A stretch of 64,000 nt of DNA from Silvibacterium bohemicum (GTDB taxonomy: Bacteria; Acidobacteriota; Terriglobia; Terriglobales; Acidobacteriaceae): positions 682,001 to 746,000 of the forward strand of contig NZ_LBHJ01000004.1 in assembly GCF_001006305.1 (NCBI RefSeq), read 5' to 3'. Under the pieces are notes generated by a model. It was given only the letters and a program-made list of their open reading frames with translations, was not told the origin of the DNA and did not search any database. The position numbers and the translations under genes are program-made. Positions within the stretch are counted from its first letter, which is position 1. Each line of letters starts with the position of its first letter. This document shows positions 18,274-27,090 of the stretch, one piece after another.

Positions 18274-18307
18274 GCCCGCTCCGTGCGATTCCACTCGCGG
18301 AGCGGGC
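18274..18307 (+). terminator. GC-rich hairpin after the pcrA unit
   Basis: GCCCGCTCCG pairs perfectly with CGGAGCGGGC across a 14-nt loop, starting 7 nt after the small basic gene. No T run follows, so it is a non-canonical terminator or mRNA-end hairpin. Confidence 0.55.
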
Positions 18308-18355
18308 CTAACTCCGGATACACTCCCCTCAATCCCGCACACGAGGAACCGGACT

Positions 18356-19906
18356 CTGCCGCCTCAAGTATTCTCCTGCAAATCGATCGACAAGCTGATC
18401 AGCGAGTCGGAAAATCCCGAGCACAGCCTCAAGAAGACGCTCGGACCTCTTTCCCTCACCTCGCTCGGCATCGGCGCCGTCATCGGTTCGGGTATTTTTA
18501 CCGTAATCGGCACCGCGATCTCCGGGGAGAAGTTCGACACCTCGTCGATGCTGAACACTCCGGTGCTGGATTACCTGGTGCATCACACCGCCCTGGCCGG
18601 CCGTCCGGGCGCAGGACCGGCGCTCGCGCTCTCGCTGGTGCTGGTGGCGATTGTCTGCGCCTTCACCGGACTTTGCTATGCCGAGCTGGCGTCCATGATC
18701 CCCATTGCGGGATCAGCCTACACCTATACCTACGCGACGATGGGTGAGTTGGTCGCCTGGATCATCGGCTGGGATCTCATCCTCGAATACGCCTTCTCCA
18801 ATATGGCCGTCTCCGTCGGCTTCGCCGAGCATGCCGTCGGATTTCTCGATTGGTTTGGCATCCATCCCAACCTGCGATGGATCTCCCCGGCCTATCTGCC
18901 CTCCGGTCTGCAGGATCTGCAGGGAAACACGCTCTACGCCTCGGGCTGGCATTTCGGCTTCAACATCCCGGCATTTCTGATCGTCATGCTGCTCACCATG
19001 GTGCTGGTTCGCGGCATCCGCGAGTCCGCAGAGACCAACAACGTGATGGTGCTGCTTAAGATCGCCGCCATCCTCCTCTTCGTCGGCGTAGGTGCGCATT
19101 TCATTCACCCCACCAACTGGAAGCCGTTTTATCCGAATGGATGGTCGGGCGTTCTGACCGGCGGCTCGATCATCTTCTTCACCTACATCGGCTTCGATTC
19201 AGTCTCGACGGCTGCGGAAGAGTGCAAAAATCCACAGCGCGACGTTCCCATCGGCATCATTGCGACCCTCATCATCTGCACCATCCTCTATATCGGAGTA
19301 GCGGTCGTTCTCACCGGCCTGATCCGCTGGGATGCGCTGATCGACGACGCCGCACCGGTGGTCAACACCCTCAAGAAAATTTATCTCGCGCATCCGAGTG
19401 CCACGCTGAACTGGACTCGCCTGGCTATCCTGATCGGCGCCATGCTGGGCATGATCTCATCGATCTTAGTTTTTCAGATCGGACAGGCGCGCGTGTGGTT
19501 TGCCATGTCGCGCGATCGCTTGCTGCCGACAGTCTTCAGCAAAGTGCATCCCCGCTTCCGCACTCCAGCCGTCGCTACATGGGTCGCAGGATTTGTGGTG
19601 GGCATTCCGGCGGGGCTTCTGGACATCGGCACATTCTCCGACCTGTCGAATATTGGAACCCTCTTTGCTTTCGTGCTGGTATCTGCAGGCGTGCTGATCC
19701 TGCGCTACAAAGACCCGGGCCGCCGCCGTGGCTTCCGCTGTCCCGGCGGACCGGTCTTCCCCGTTCTGAGCATTCTTTTCTGCATCCTGCTCATGGCCGG
19801 ACTGCCCATCATCACCTGGATTCGCTTCTTCATCTGGCTGGCCATCGGGCTGGTCATCTACTACTTCTACAGCCGCAAACGCAGCGAGTTCGCACGAGCG
19901 AAGTAG
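18356..19906 (+). CDS. APC-family amino acid permease, probable CTG start
   Basis: A polytopic (about 12-14 helices) amino acid/polyamine/cation antiporter family permease of about 516 residues. The first in-frame ATG (18548) would delete transmembrane helix 1 with its signature GIGAVIGSGIFTVIG, which forms the substrate-binding break. The frame is open and family-like upstream, reading PPQVFSCKSIDKLISESENP then HSLKKTLGPLSLTSLGIGAVI, and homologues begin a few residues before the KS-IDKLI motif. No ATG, GTG or TTG exists there; CTG 18356 lies 7 nt after GAGGAA (18343-18348). Later motifs include IGFDSVSTAAEECKNPQRD-type helix 6, as in cationic amino acid transporters. I therefore place the start at CTG; a sequence error in an original ATG is the alternative. 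Confidence 0.85.
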   Translation: MPPQVFSCKSIDKLISESENPEHSLKKTLGPLSLTSLGIGAVIGSGIFTVIGTAISGEKFDTSSMLNTPVLDYLVHHTALAGRPGAGPALALSLVLVAIVCAFTGLCYAELASMIPIAGSAYTYTYATMGELVAWIIGWDLILEYAFSNMAVSVGFAEHAVGFLDWFGIHPNLRWISPAYLPSGLQDLQGNTLYASGWHFGFNIPAFLIVMLLTMVLVRGIRESAETNNVMVLLKIAAILLFVGVGAHFIHPTNWKPFYPNGWSGVLTGGSIIFFTYIGFDSVSTAAEECKNPQRDVPIGIIATLIICTILYIGVAVVLTGLIRWDALIDDAAPVVNTLKKIYLAHPSATLNWTRLAILIGAMLGMISSILVFQIGQARVWFAMSRDRLLPTVFSKVHPRFRTPAVATWVAGFVVGIPAGLLDIGTFSDLSNIGTLFAFVLVSAGVLILRYKDPGRRRGFRCPGGPVFPVLSILFCILLMAGLPIITWIRFFIWLAIGLVIYYFYSRKRSEFARAK

Positions 19907-19960
19907 GATGGACTCCGAAGTAGCCCGCACGATACTCTGTCTGGCGCTTCTTGGAAACCG

Positions 19961-20389
19961 ATGAACGTCGAGTTGCTGCGCGCCTACCTGCTCTCTCTGC
20001 CTCACGTTGAGGAGACGGTGCAGTGGGGCGACAACCTTGTCTTCTGGGTGGCCGACAAGGCCATCGGAGGAAAGATGTTCGCGCTAGCCAACTTGAGCCC
20101 GGATAGCCGCGGCGTTCTCTCCTTCGCGGCCGGCCCCGAACGCTACGCTGAGTTGCTGGAGATAGAAGGCGCACACCCTGCACCATACCTGGCGCGAGCC
20201 TACTGGATCGCCATCGAGCGCTACGATGTCTTTTCTTCCAAGGAACTCAAAAATCATCTTCGCAACGCCTATGAATTCGTCTATGCCAAGCTTCCGAAGC
20301 GCACCAGAGATGTTCTCGGCATGCCGCCGGCAGAGCGAAAAAAGCTGATAGCCGCGCGAAAAAGGCTCCTCGTCTCCCAAGGCAAGTAG
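19961..20389 (+). CDS. MmcQ/YjbR-family protein
   Basis: A 142-residue protein of the MmcQ/YjbR (CyaY-like fold) family. Recognisable blocks are LRAYLLSLPHVEETVQWGDN, the GGKMFALANLS strand, then PERYAELLE and the ALARAYW-like LARAYWIAI segment. YjbR-like proteins have a double-wing DNA-binding-like fold, but their cellular role is not settled. It is short and cytosolic, with ATG 55 nt after the permease stop; the two may share a message. The C-terminal third (KLPKRTRDVL...KRLLVSQGK) is basic. Confidence 0.85.
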   Translation: MNVELLRAYLLSLPHVEETVQWGDNLVFWVADKAIGGKMFALANLSPDSRGVLSFAAGPERYAELLEIEGAHPAPYLARAYWIAIERYDVFSSKELKNHLRNAYEFVYAKLPKRTRDVLGMPPAERKKLIAARKRLLVSQGK

Positions 20390-20523
20390 GAACTTATCTA
20401 GCCCGAGAAAATCTGGCTCCGAACGGTAGCGCTTCCTTCACATCTTTAAATCCCATCTGTGGCAAATCGTGAAGCACGCGCTTTCATGAACGGGTATTCT
20501 CATCACCACAGGAGTTTTACCCG

Positions 20524-21084
20524 ATGAATCGAACGCTATTTGCTTGTAGAACCTCCATCCTTGCGGTTGCTTTTCTTGTTTTCTCCCTCGTCCAGGCGCA
20601 CGCCCAGTGCGATCCTCATGCGGCCAATCCCCCCAGCCCTCCCGCACAAGCCAGCGTCACCCTCAGCGGCAAGTCGATCACCATCGACTATTGCGCGCCC
20701 TCCGCGCGCGGACGCAAGATCTTCGGCGGCATCATTCCCTATGACCACTGGTGGCGCACCGGAGCCAACACCTCGACCACGCTCAAGACCGAAACCGATC
20801 TGCGCATCGGCACGATCAAAGTTCCTGCCGGCACCTATTCGATCTACTCCATTCCCTCAGCCACGGCGTGGAAGCTGATCGTGAACAAGCAGACCGGCCA
20901 GTGGGGAACGGTTTACAAGCCGGAGATGGATCTCGGGCAGGTCAATATGACGGCAGGCGATTCGCCGTCCTCGCCCGTGGAGACCTTCAAGATCACCTTC
21001 GAACACACGGCAGGCAACAAGACCCAGCTTCACCTGATCTGGGAAAACACGAATGTCTATGTGCCTGTGGAAGCCGTAAAGTAA
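20524..21084 (+). CDS. Secreted DUF2911 protein
   Basis: A 186-residue exported protein with a signal peptide (cleavage after LVQAHA). The DUF2911 core is complete: ITIDYCAPSARGRKIFGGIIPYDHWWRTG, then ANTSTTLKT, KVPAGTYSIYSIPS, and a C-terminal beta-rich part ending HLIWENTNVYVPV. This family is abundant in acidobacteria and Bacteroidetes; its biochemical role is unknown. ATG 20524 has the ribosome site CAGGAG at 20509-20514. A bidirectional terminator closes the gene 22 nt after the stop. Confidence 0.9.
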   Translation: MNRTLFACRTSILAVAFLVFSLVQAHAQCDPHAANPPSPPAQASVTLSGKSITIDYCAPSARGRKIFGGIIPYDHWWRTGANTSTTLKTETDLRIGTIKVPAGTYSIYSIPSATAWKLIVNKQTGQWGTVYKPEMDLGQVNMTAGDSPSSPVETFKITFEHTAGNKTQLHLIWENTNVYVPVEAVK

Positions 21085-21106
21085 TTGAAAAAGTGTTCTG
21101 AGAAGC

Positions 21107-21138
21107 AAAGGCTGCACCGCGCGAGCGATGCAGCCTTT
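21107..21138. terminator. Bidirectional intrinsic terminator
   Basis: AAAGGCTGCA pairs perfectly with TGCAGCCTTT with a 12-nt loop; A and T runs extend both sides of the stem. It lies between the convergent DUF2911 gene and the small minus-strand gene, so it can stop transcription in both directions. Confidence 0.85.
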
Positions 21139-21413
21139 TACTTTCGGGAGTTTTCGGCTTCGCGCTGTCGTTCCAGCTCCTGCATGACAGATTGAATCAA
21201 CTCTTTCGCGCCGTTGATCTCACCCAGTACAGTCTGCAGATCGAGCGCAGGTTTGGAGGGGTTCCGCTGCGATGTGCAATAGACACCATGCTGGCCAATC
21301 AGGATCAGCGCATCGGTCAGCATGTCCAGCGTAACGGCCAGCCGCCCACGAGCCGGCCCCATCATGAATTCGTATTTCTCTAACTCGTCGCGGTGATGAC
21401 TGAGATTAGACAT
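21138..21413 (-). CDS. 91-aa hypothetical protein
   Basis: Not recognised. ATG 21413 lies 8 nt after AGGAG, a good start signal. The protein is mostly predicted alpha-helical: LAVTLDMLTDALILIG in the middle is amphipathic to hydrophobic, and the C-terminus (QTVLGEINGAKELIQSVMQELERQ) could form a coiled coil. There are no motifs for DNA binding or export. It lies downstream of the GxxExxY gene, separated by a palindromic repeat, on the same strand as the gcv genes. Confidence 0.6.
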   Translation of the reverse strand: MSNLSHHRDELEKYEFMMGPARGRLAVTLDMLTDALILIGQHGVYCTSQRNPSKPALDLQTVLGEINGAKELIQSVMQELERQREAENSRK

Positions 21414-21441
21414 AGACAATTCTCCTGGGCCTGAACTGATT

Positions 21442-21535
21442 CACCGCAAAGACGCTAAGACCGCAAAGCTTTCTCAACATTTTCGCGCCTTAACGCCCTT
21501 AGCCTCCTTGGCGTTCTTAGCGTCTTAGCGGTGAA
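21442..21535. repeat. ACCGC-AAGACGC palindromic repeat, copy 1
   Basis: Arms at 21442-21466 (TCACCGCAAAGACGCTAAGA...) and 21511-21535 pair at 22 of 25 positions around a ~44-nt centre that itself contains related CGCCTTAACGCCCTTAG sequence. It directly follows the GxxExxY gene. The same element recurs at 23521-23590 and, as a half copy, at 25056-25084. Confidence 0.85.
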
Positions 21536-21545
21536 GTCTCATTGT

Positions 21546-21935
21546 TTACAAACCATTGACCATGCGCACGATGCCATCCTTCATCAACGGCACATTGAAG
21601 TTCATAAGCAGCCCAAGCCGGCATCCGCTCAATCTCAAATACGACAAAAGCTGAGCGCGGTGTATGGGGGCGATGGCATCGATTGACTTAATCTCCAGGA
21701 TCACGCTTTCGGCGATCAGAATGTCGATTCGATAGCCCAGCTCTAATCTGACACCGTCATACACAACCGGAAGGCCAACTTGAATTTTGACTTCAAGTCC
21801 GCGCTTACGCAGCTCGTGCGCCAAACAAGCCTGATGCGTGCTCTCCAACAGTCCCGGACCTAATGCGCTGTGGACTGCGATAGCACTGTCGACAGCCTGT
21901 CGCGCAAGCTCGTTCAATACTTCGGGACCGGCCAT
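21546..21935 (-). CDS. GxxExxY-family protein (PD-(D/E)XK-like)
   Basis: A 129-residue member of the GxxExxY family (TIGR04256-like), small proteins with a PD-(D/E)XK nuclease-type fold and unknown role, often in several copies per genome and next to repeats. The N-terminal motif region reads ALGPGLLESTHQACLAHEL: Gly and Glu are kept but the final Tyr is His. The nuclease-like core shows YRIDILIAESVILEIKSID (D-x-n-E-x-K), then LSYLRLSGCRLGLLMNFNVPLMKDGI, the family's closing signature. It starts 9 nt after gcvPB, so it is co-transcribed with the glycine cleavage genes, which looks like insertion into that operon's tail. Confidence 0.9.
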   Translation of the reverse strand: MAGPEVLNELARQAVDSAIAVHSALGPGLLESTHQACLAHELRKRGLEVKIQVGLPVVYDGVRLELGYRIDILIAESVILEIKSIDAIAPIHRAQLLSYLRLSGCRLGLLMNFNVPLMKDGIVRMVNGL

Positions 21936-21944
21936 AACCCAGCC

Positions 21945-23492
21945 CTACCACTCCTTCGCTGGCGTATCGACTTCAACCGGAGTGGAAGCCGCTGGGGCCT
22001 TCCACCGCAGTACCGGCTTGCGCGCCGCAGTTGTTTCGTCAAGGCGCGAAATCCGCGTAGAGTGCGGTGCGGTGATCACCACTTCCGGATTCTCATCCAC
22101 CTCGCGCGCAATCTGTCGCATCGCATCCACGAACAGATCAAGCTCCTCGCGCGACTCGCTCTCCGTAGGCTCGATCATCAGCGCCCCGGGCACGATCAGC
22201 GGAAACGAAGTTGTATAGGGATGAAAGCCGTAGTCGATCAGCCTCTTCGCGATATCGCCAGTCTTCACGCCATTCTTCGTCTGCCGCTTATCGCTGAAGA
22301 CCACTTCGTGCATCGACGGCGTATTGTAAGGCAGCTCGTAAACATCCTGAAGCTTGGCGCGAATGTAGTTCGCATTCAGCACCGCATCTTCGGTCGTCTG
22401 GCGCAGACCATCCGGGCCGTTGGCGAGAATGTACGCGAGAGCGCGCACGAACATCCCGAAATTGCCGTAGAGCATGCGCACACGGCCGACCGATTCCGGA
22501 CGATCGTAATTCCAGTGCAGCAGCCCATCCGCTCCCTGAGCCAAAACCGGCGAAGGCAGGAACGGTTCCAGGATTTTCTTGCACGCCACCGGACCCGATC
22601 CCGGACCACCGCCGCCATGCGGAGTCGAGAAGGTCTTGTGCAAATTGAGGTGCATCACGTCCACGCCGAAATCGCCGGGCCGCGTCTTGCCGACCAGCGC
22701 ATTCATGTTCGCGCCATCCATGTAGAGCAGCGCGCCCTTGTCGTGCAGCACATCGGCAATCTTGTGGATCTCATTTTCGAAGACGCCAATCGTCGAAGGA
22801 TTGGTCAGCATCAGAGCTGCCGTGTCTTCATTCACCATTTGCGCCAGGGCCGCAACATCGACTCCGCCTTGCGCATTCGACTTCAGATTGATCACCTGAT
22901 AACCGCAGCTTGCGGCCGTTGCCGGATTCGTCCCATGCGCGGAGTCAGGGATGATGACATGCTTGCGCGCGTTGCCCTTCGACTGGTGATAAGCCCGCGC
23001 CAACAGGATGCCGGTAAACTCACCATGCGCGCCCGCAGCAGGTTGCAACGTGATGGCATCCATGCCGGTAATCTCGATCAAGCAATCCTGCAACAGCTTC
23101 ACGACGCCCAGCGCGCCCTGTGACAGCGACTCCGGCTGATAGGGATGCGCCTCGGCAATCCCCTCCAGCCGTGAGACAAACTCGTTCACGCGCGGGTTGT
23201 ACTTCATGGTGCAGCTGCCCAGCGGATACATGCCGAGATCGATCGCATAATTCCACGTCGAGAGCCGCGTGAAGTGGCGGATAATCTCGATCTCGCTCAG
23301 CTCCGGCAGCGCGCCTACATCCGCGCGCACCGCGCCATCGAGCAGCGCCGACGCCTCTACTTCGGGCACGTCGAGAGGAGCGAGTTTGTAGCCCTTCTTA
23401 CCCGGAGACGATTTCTCAAAGCTCAGATTTTCGTTCTGCGTCAGGTGCGCAGTGACCTTGCGCGTCGTACCCACAAATTTATCTGTTGCCAT
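21945..23492 (-). CDS. gcvPB: Glycine dehydrogenase (P-protein) subunit 2
   Basis: The beta subunit (515 residues) of the split pyridoxal-phosphate P-protein, which decarboxylates glycine and transfers the aminomethyl group to GcvH. The PLP-binding lysine lies in HLNLHKTFSTPHGGGGPG; other conserved parts are YPLGSCTMKYNPRVNE, GAHGEFTGILLARAYH and DSAHGTNPATAASCGY. The C-terminus has DLFVDAMRQIAREV and a short tail. I choose the ATG at 23492 over the upstream TTG 23501. It forms the functional enzyme with gcvPA, whose gene is directly upstream with only a repeat between them. Confidence 0.97.
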   Translation of the reverse strand: MATDKFVGTTRKVTAHLTQNENLSFEKSSPGKKGYKLAPLDVPEVEASALLDGAVRADVGALPELSEIEIIRHFTRLSTWNYAIDLGMYPLGSCTMKYNPRVNEFVSRLEGIAEAHPYQPESLSQGALGVVKLLQDCLIEITGMDAITLQPAAGAHGEFTGILLARAYHQSKGNARKHVIIPDSAHGTNPATAASCGYQVINLKSNAQGGVDVAALAQMVNEDTAALMLTNPSTIGVFENEIHKIADVLHDKGALLYMDGANMNALVGKTRPGDFGVDVMHLNLHKTFSTPHGGGGPGSGPVACKKILEPFLPSPVLAQGADGLLHWNYDRPESVGRVRMLYGNFGMFVRALAYILANGPDGLRQTTEDAVLNANYIRAKLQDVYELPYNTPSMHEVVFSDKRQTKNGVKTGDIAKRLIDYGFHPYTTSFPLIVPGALMIEPTESESREELDLFVDAMRQIAREVDENPEVVITAPHSTRISRLDETTAARKPVLRWKAPAASTPVEVDTPAKEW

Positions 23493-23520
23493 ATCTTTCA
23501 ACCCTCAAATCCGAAACATG

Positions 23521-23590
23521 CACCGCGAAGACGCAAAGACCGCAAAGTTCGTCCTACGAAATTCTTGGCGTTCTTTGCGTCTTAGCGGTG
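23521..23590. repeat. ACCGC-AAGACGC palindromic repeat, copy 2
   Basis: CACCGCGAAGACGCAAAGAC (from 23521) pairs with the arm at 23567-23590 at 21 of 24 positions. It occupies essentially the whole gcvPA-gcvPB gap, so it is transcribed within the operon and could form a strong RNA hairpin just before the gcvPB start. Confidence 0.85.
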
Positions 23591-23598
23591 AAGCGCTC

Positions 23599-24963
23599 TT
23601 ACCGAGCCGCCGCGCTTACCAGAGCCGCGGCCACCGCAGCCGCCGCTGCATCAATCTGCGCTCGCGTCATTAGTTCCGTAGCACACCACAGCGTCGCGTT
23701 CCCCAACTCCGGATACCACTTGCTCAGCGACAAGCCGCCGATGATTTTTTTCTCCAAGAGTCGCGCGTTCAGCGCCTCGGGAGCCTCGTCCGTTTCCAAA
23801 ACGAATTCATGGAAGCGCGGTGTCTTCGCAAAGAGAAGCTTGCCCTGCGCACTCAGAGTATCGGCTGCGTACTTGGCCTTAGCCAGATTCTGCAGCGCCA
23901 GCTCGCGCATTCCTTCCTTGCCATAAACGGTAAGGAAGATGGTCGTCATCAGCGCGACCAGAGCCTGATTTGTGCAGATGTTCGAAGTCGCCTTCTCGCG
24001 GCGGATATGCTGCTCGCGCGTCGACAGCGTCAGCACGAATCCCCGACGTCCTTCCGTATCCTTGGTCTCGCCAACGAGACGGCCCGGCATCTGTCGCAGA
24101 TACTTTTCCTTCGCAGCCAGCACGCCGCAGTAAGGACCACCGTAGCTCAGCGCCACGCCGTACGACTGCGCCTCCATCGAGACGATGTCTGCTTCGACCG
24201 GCGGCCGCACAATTCCCAGCGAAACCGCCTCGGCGATCGAGACAATCAACAATGCGCCCTTCTTATGCGCGATATCGGCGATGGCAGGGATATCTTCCAT
24301 TACGCCGAAGAAGTTCGGCGACTGCACCAGCACGCAGGCCGTCTGGTCGGTCACTGCCTGCTCTAACGCCGCCAGATCGATGCGCCCCGCGCCCGGCTGC
24401 CCCTCGGCGATGTATCCAACCTCGCGCGCATCGTGCCCCTGATGCTGCGCGTAAGTGTGCATCACCTCGCGATACTCCGGGTGCACGGTCCGCGCCACCA
24501 GCACGCCATCGCGCCCGGTGATGCGCACCGCCATCATCACTGCTTCCGCCGCACCTGTCGAGCCGTCATACATCGACGCGTTGGCGATATCCATCCCCGT
24601 CAGCTCGCAGATCATGGTCTGGAATTCGAAGATTGCCTGCAGGGTGCCTTGCGTAATCTCAGCCTGATAAGGTGTGTACGAGGTAAGAAATTCCCCGCGC
24701 TGCACCAGCGAGTCGATTACCACCGGCCGATAGTGCCGGTAGGCGCCCGCACCTAGAAAGCTGGAGTAGCCATTCGCGTTCAGCGCGGCAGTCGCCTTAA
24801 AGTGCTCCACAATCTCGGACTCGCCCATCTGCCGCGGAACCTTCAGATCGCGCGTCAGTCGATACTCTTCAGGCACGGTTACAAATAGATCGTCAATCGA
24901 CGACGCGCCGATCTCGCGCAGCATCTCCGCACGCTCGGCATCCGACTTGGGCAAATAACGCAT
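23599..24963 (-). CDS. gcvPA: Glycine dehydrogenase (P-protein) subunit 1
   Basis: The alpha subunit (454 residues) of the two-subunit P-protein. N-terminal [19 protein letters not shown] and the stretch [17 protein letters not shown], then [36 protein letters not shown] and GGPYCGVLA are the standard blocks. It lacks the PLP lysine, which sits in subunit 2. The C-terminus ends in an alanine-rich stretch. Gene order gcvT-H-PA-PB on the minus strand gives all the substrate-specific parts of the glycine cleavage system; the lipoamide dehydrogenase (L-protein) is not in the window. Confidence 0.97.
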   Translation of the reverse strand: MRYLPKSDAERAEMLREIGASSIDDLFVTVPEEYRLTRDLKVPRQMGESEIVEHFKATAALNANGYSSFLGAGAYRHYRPVVIDSLVQRGEFLTSYTPYQAEITQGTLQAIFEFQTMICELTGMDIANASMYDGSTGAAEAVMMAVRITGRDGVLVARTVHPEYREVMHTYAQHQGHDAREVGYIAEGQPGAGRIDLAALEQAVTDQTACVLVQSPNFFGVMEDIPAIADIAHKKGALLIVSIAEAVSLGIVRPPVEADIVSMEAQSYGVALSYGGPYCGVLAAKEKYLRQMPGRLVGETKDTEGRRGFVLTLSTREQHIRREKATSNICTNQALVALMTTIFLTVYGKEGMRELALQNLAKAKYAADTLSAQGKLLFAKTPRFHEFVLETDEAPEALNARLLEKKIIGGLSLSKWYPELGNATLWCATELMTRAQIDAAAAAVAAALVSAAAR

Positions 24964-25055
24964 CAGTTATTCCTTCTTGGTTCGGCGTTTCGCTTAGCGG
25001 GTTCTAAACTTGGAGCTCAAGCCACCACAGAGCGCATCGGACTTGTCACGAAACC

Positions 25056-25084
25056 CTTTGCGCTCTTCGCGTCTCCGCGGTGAA
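25056..25084. repeat. Half copy of the ACCGC-AAGACGC repeat
   Basis: CTTTGCGCTCTTCGCGTCTC then CGCGGTGAA resembles the right arm of copies 1 and 2; a matching left arm is not clear, with only CCACAGAGCG at 25025 as a candidate. It lies between gcvH and gcvPA. Confidence 0.6.
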
Positions 25085-25104
25085 ATCTTTTGAAGCATGC
25101 AGAC

Positions 25105-25494
25105 CTACTTCGCGGTCTCTTCCGCGATGAAGGCTTCATAGTCCGCCGCCGAAAGCAGCGAGCCAAGCTCCGCGGCATCGCCAAGCTCCACCTTCATGAT
25201 CCATGCGGAGTGTGCCTCGGTGTTGAGCTTCTCCGGCGAAGCATGCAGCTCCTCGTTCACTTCTGTAACCGTCCCGGTTACAGGAGAATAAAGGTCGGAG
25301 ACAGCTTTCACCGACTCCACGCTGCCGAACACCGCGCCCTTTTCCACCTTCGATCCGATCTTCGGAGCATCCACGAAGACGATATCGCCGAGCGAGTTCT
25401 GGGCGTAGTCGGTGATTCCCACCGTGCCCACGTTGCCCGCCACTTCGATCCATTCATGTTCCTTGGTGTACTTGTATTTCTCCGGATACGCCAT
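25105..25494 (-). CDS. gcvH: Glycine cleavage system H protein
   Basis: The 129-residue lipoyl carrier of the glycine cleavage system. It shuttles the aminomethyl group from P-protein to T-protein. The lipoylated lysine is in GSVESVKAVSDLYSPV; other family blocks are YTKEHEWI near the N-terminus, VGITDYAQNSLGDIVFV and LNTEAHSAWIMKVEL. Length and sequence are standard. A ribosome site GAGGAGAGCAAGCCG precedes the ATG. It is separated from gcvT by 76 nt. Confidence 0.98.
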   Translation of the reverse strand: MAYPEKYKYTKEHEWIEVAGNVGTVGITDYAQNSLGDIVFVDAPKIGSKVEKGAVFGSVESVKAVSDLYSPVTGTVTEVNEELHASPEKLNTEAHSAWIMKVELGDAAELGSLLSAADYEAFIAEETAK

Positions 25495-25570
25495 CGGCTT
25501 GCTCTCCTCTTTCTAATGTTTATAAATAATCACGGCCAAGTCGCAAAGTACATCGAGAGCCTCGTGAGCT

Positions 25571-26707
25571 TTACGATGTTTTCTTCGGCCGCTTATAAAA
25601 CGGAGTCGGCACAATGCGCGACTTCACCGGGTTTCCACGTATCTCGACAGCTACCTCGCCGCCCTCCACCGCCAACTCGGTTGGGATGTAGGCCAGCGCG
25701 ATATTCTTTTTCAGGAACGGAGCGGGCGACCCGCTGGTGATTTCGCCGATCTTCTTTCCTTCGGCATCGACTACTGCATAACCGTCGCGTGCAATGCCCC
25801 GCTCGATGATCTCAAGTCCCACCAGCTTCCGCGCAGGCCCGCCCTCTACTTTGATCTTCGTCAATGCTTCAGATCCGAGGAACGGTCCCTTTTCGAGCTT
25901 GAGGAAGCGATCCAGGTGCGCCTCAAAGACATTGATCGACTCCGAAATCTCATGACCGTTGAGGGCCATCGCCGCCTCGAGCCGCAGCGTGTTGCGAGCC
26001 CCCAGGCCGCAGGGCAGAATGCCGAATTCCCTGCCCGCATCCAGCACTTCATTCCACACCCGCTCGCTGGTCGGCACATCGGAGGGCACATAGATCTCGA
26101 AGCCGTCCTCGCCGGTATAGCCAGTGCGCGCAATCAGTGTATTCGCCAATCCGCAGACCGTTCCCCACTTGAACCAGTAGTTCTTGATCGAGCTAAGATC
26201 TACGTCGGTAAGCTTGGCCAGCGTATCGACGGCCTTCGGTCCCTGGATCGCCAGCTGCGTGTAGTAGTCGCTGTAGTCGCTCACGTGGCACTTGAAGCGC
26301 TGGGCATTCGTTCTAATCCACTGGAAATCTTTTTCGCGCGTGCCGGCATTGATCACGATCAGGTAATCGTTGTCGCTCAGCTTGTGCACGATCACGTCGT
26401 CGACAAATGTGCCGTTCGGATAGAGCATCGCCGAGTAGTGCGCCTGCCCCACCTGCAGCTTTGAGGCATCGTTCATCGAGATATGCTGCACCGCAGCCAG
26501 CGACTCCGGCCCGCGCAGCTGAATGTCGCCCATGTGGCTGACATCGAAGAGGCCGACGCCCGTCCGAACGGTCATATGTTCGGCGATCAGCCCGGAATAT
26601 TCGACCGGCATATCCCAGCCGCCGAAGTCCACCATCTTCGCGCCCATCTGATGGTGCATGTCATTGAGAGCGGTTTTTCGAAGCGCAAGTGCAGTTGCAG
26701 AAGCCAC
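25571..26707 (-). CDS. gcvT: Aminomethyltransferase (T protein)
   Basis: The 378-residue tetrahydrofolate-dependent T-protein, which releases ammonia and forms 5,10-methylene-THF. Conserved blocks are [26 protein letters not shown] with the catalytic-region Asp, [15 protein letters not shown], and the C-terminal GYTSGSPSP-like [19 protein letters not shown]. It starts at GTG 26707 behind GGAAGG and is the first gene of the cluster. I looked for a glycine riboswitch upstream and did not find a convincing one on this strand, so the mode of control is open. Confidence 0.97.
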   Translation of the reverse strand: MASATALALRKTALNDMHHQMGAKMVDFGGWDMPVEYSGLIAEHMTVRTGVGLFDVSHMGDIQLRGPESLAAVQHISMNDASKLQVGQAHYSAMLYPNGTFVDDVIVHKLSDNDYLIVINAGTREKDFQWIRTNAQRFKCHVSDYSDYYTQLAIQGPKAVDTLAKLTDVDLSSIKNYWFKWGTVCGLANTLIARTGYTGEDGFEIYVPSDVPTSERVWNEVLDAGREFGILPCGLGARNTLRLEAAMALNGHEISESINVFEAHLDRFLKLEKGPFLGSEALTKIKVEGGPARKLVGLEIIERGIARDGYAVVDAEGKKIGEITSGSPAPFLKKNIALAYIPTELAVEGGEVAVEIRGNPVKSRIVPTPFYKRPKKTS

Positions 26708-27090
26708 GGCGGGAATCCTTCCGGCGGGATATCTCGAACTTTTTACGGTAGCACGTCGGAGAGCGGAATTGGGAGCTTGAGGCTATCCGCGGTCTGAAGG
26801 GGAGAGCGTGCCGTAGAGACACGCTTCAAAAGTGGTCTGCAAAGAGGGCTTTCACTTCGGGAGCGGGGGGCAGTTGAACCGCGATGGGAGGGCATTCGGA
26901 GGGAACAGCAACTGCAATCACATTAAGGCGTCATCGGCTCACAACCCCGCACATTGGCATAAAAAATCGCTTTTCTTCCGTGACCAGGGTAACGACCGCT
27001 GAAGATCAAAAGCCGAAAGGAACTCCTGAATCGGGTGAATGCTCCTGCAGATAAAAGCGGAAACACTCACCGTCGATTCAAACCAGCCAT
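26708..27090. other. Intergenic region upstream of gcvT
   Basis: The promoter of the gcv cluster must lie here, read on the minus strand. I see no open frame with coding character. The tandem glycine-riboswitch aptamer signatures (GGAGAG ... GCCGAAGG ... CTCTCAGG-like) are not recognisable on the gcv strand, although GGGGAGAGCG near 26800 on the other strand resembles one fragment by chance. Confidence 0.4.

Noticed and set aside
18548-19906. ATG 18548 as the permease start
   Set aside because: It would remove transmembrane helix 1 and the conserved GSGIF motif encoded in the same frame upstream.
21870-23123. 417-codon plus-strand open frame
   Set aside because: Antisense of gcvPB, low-complexity Arg/His/Ile composition.
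26708-26940. Glycine riboswitch upstream of gcvT
   Set aside because: No aptamer signatures on the gcv strand; only a partial GGGGAGAG-like match on the other strand.
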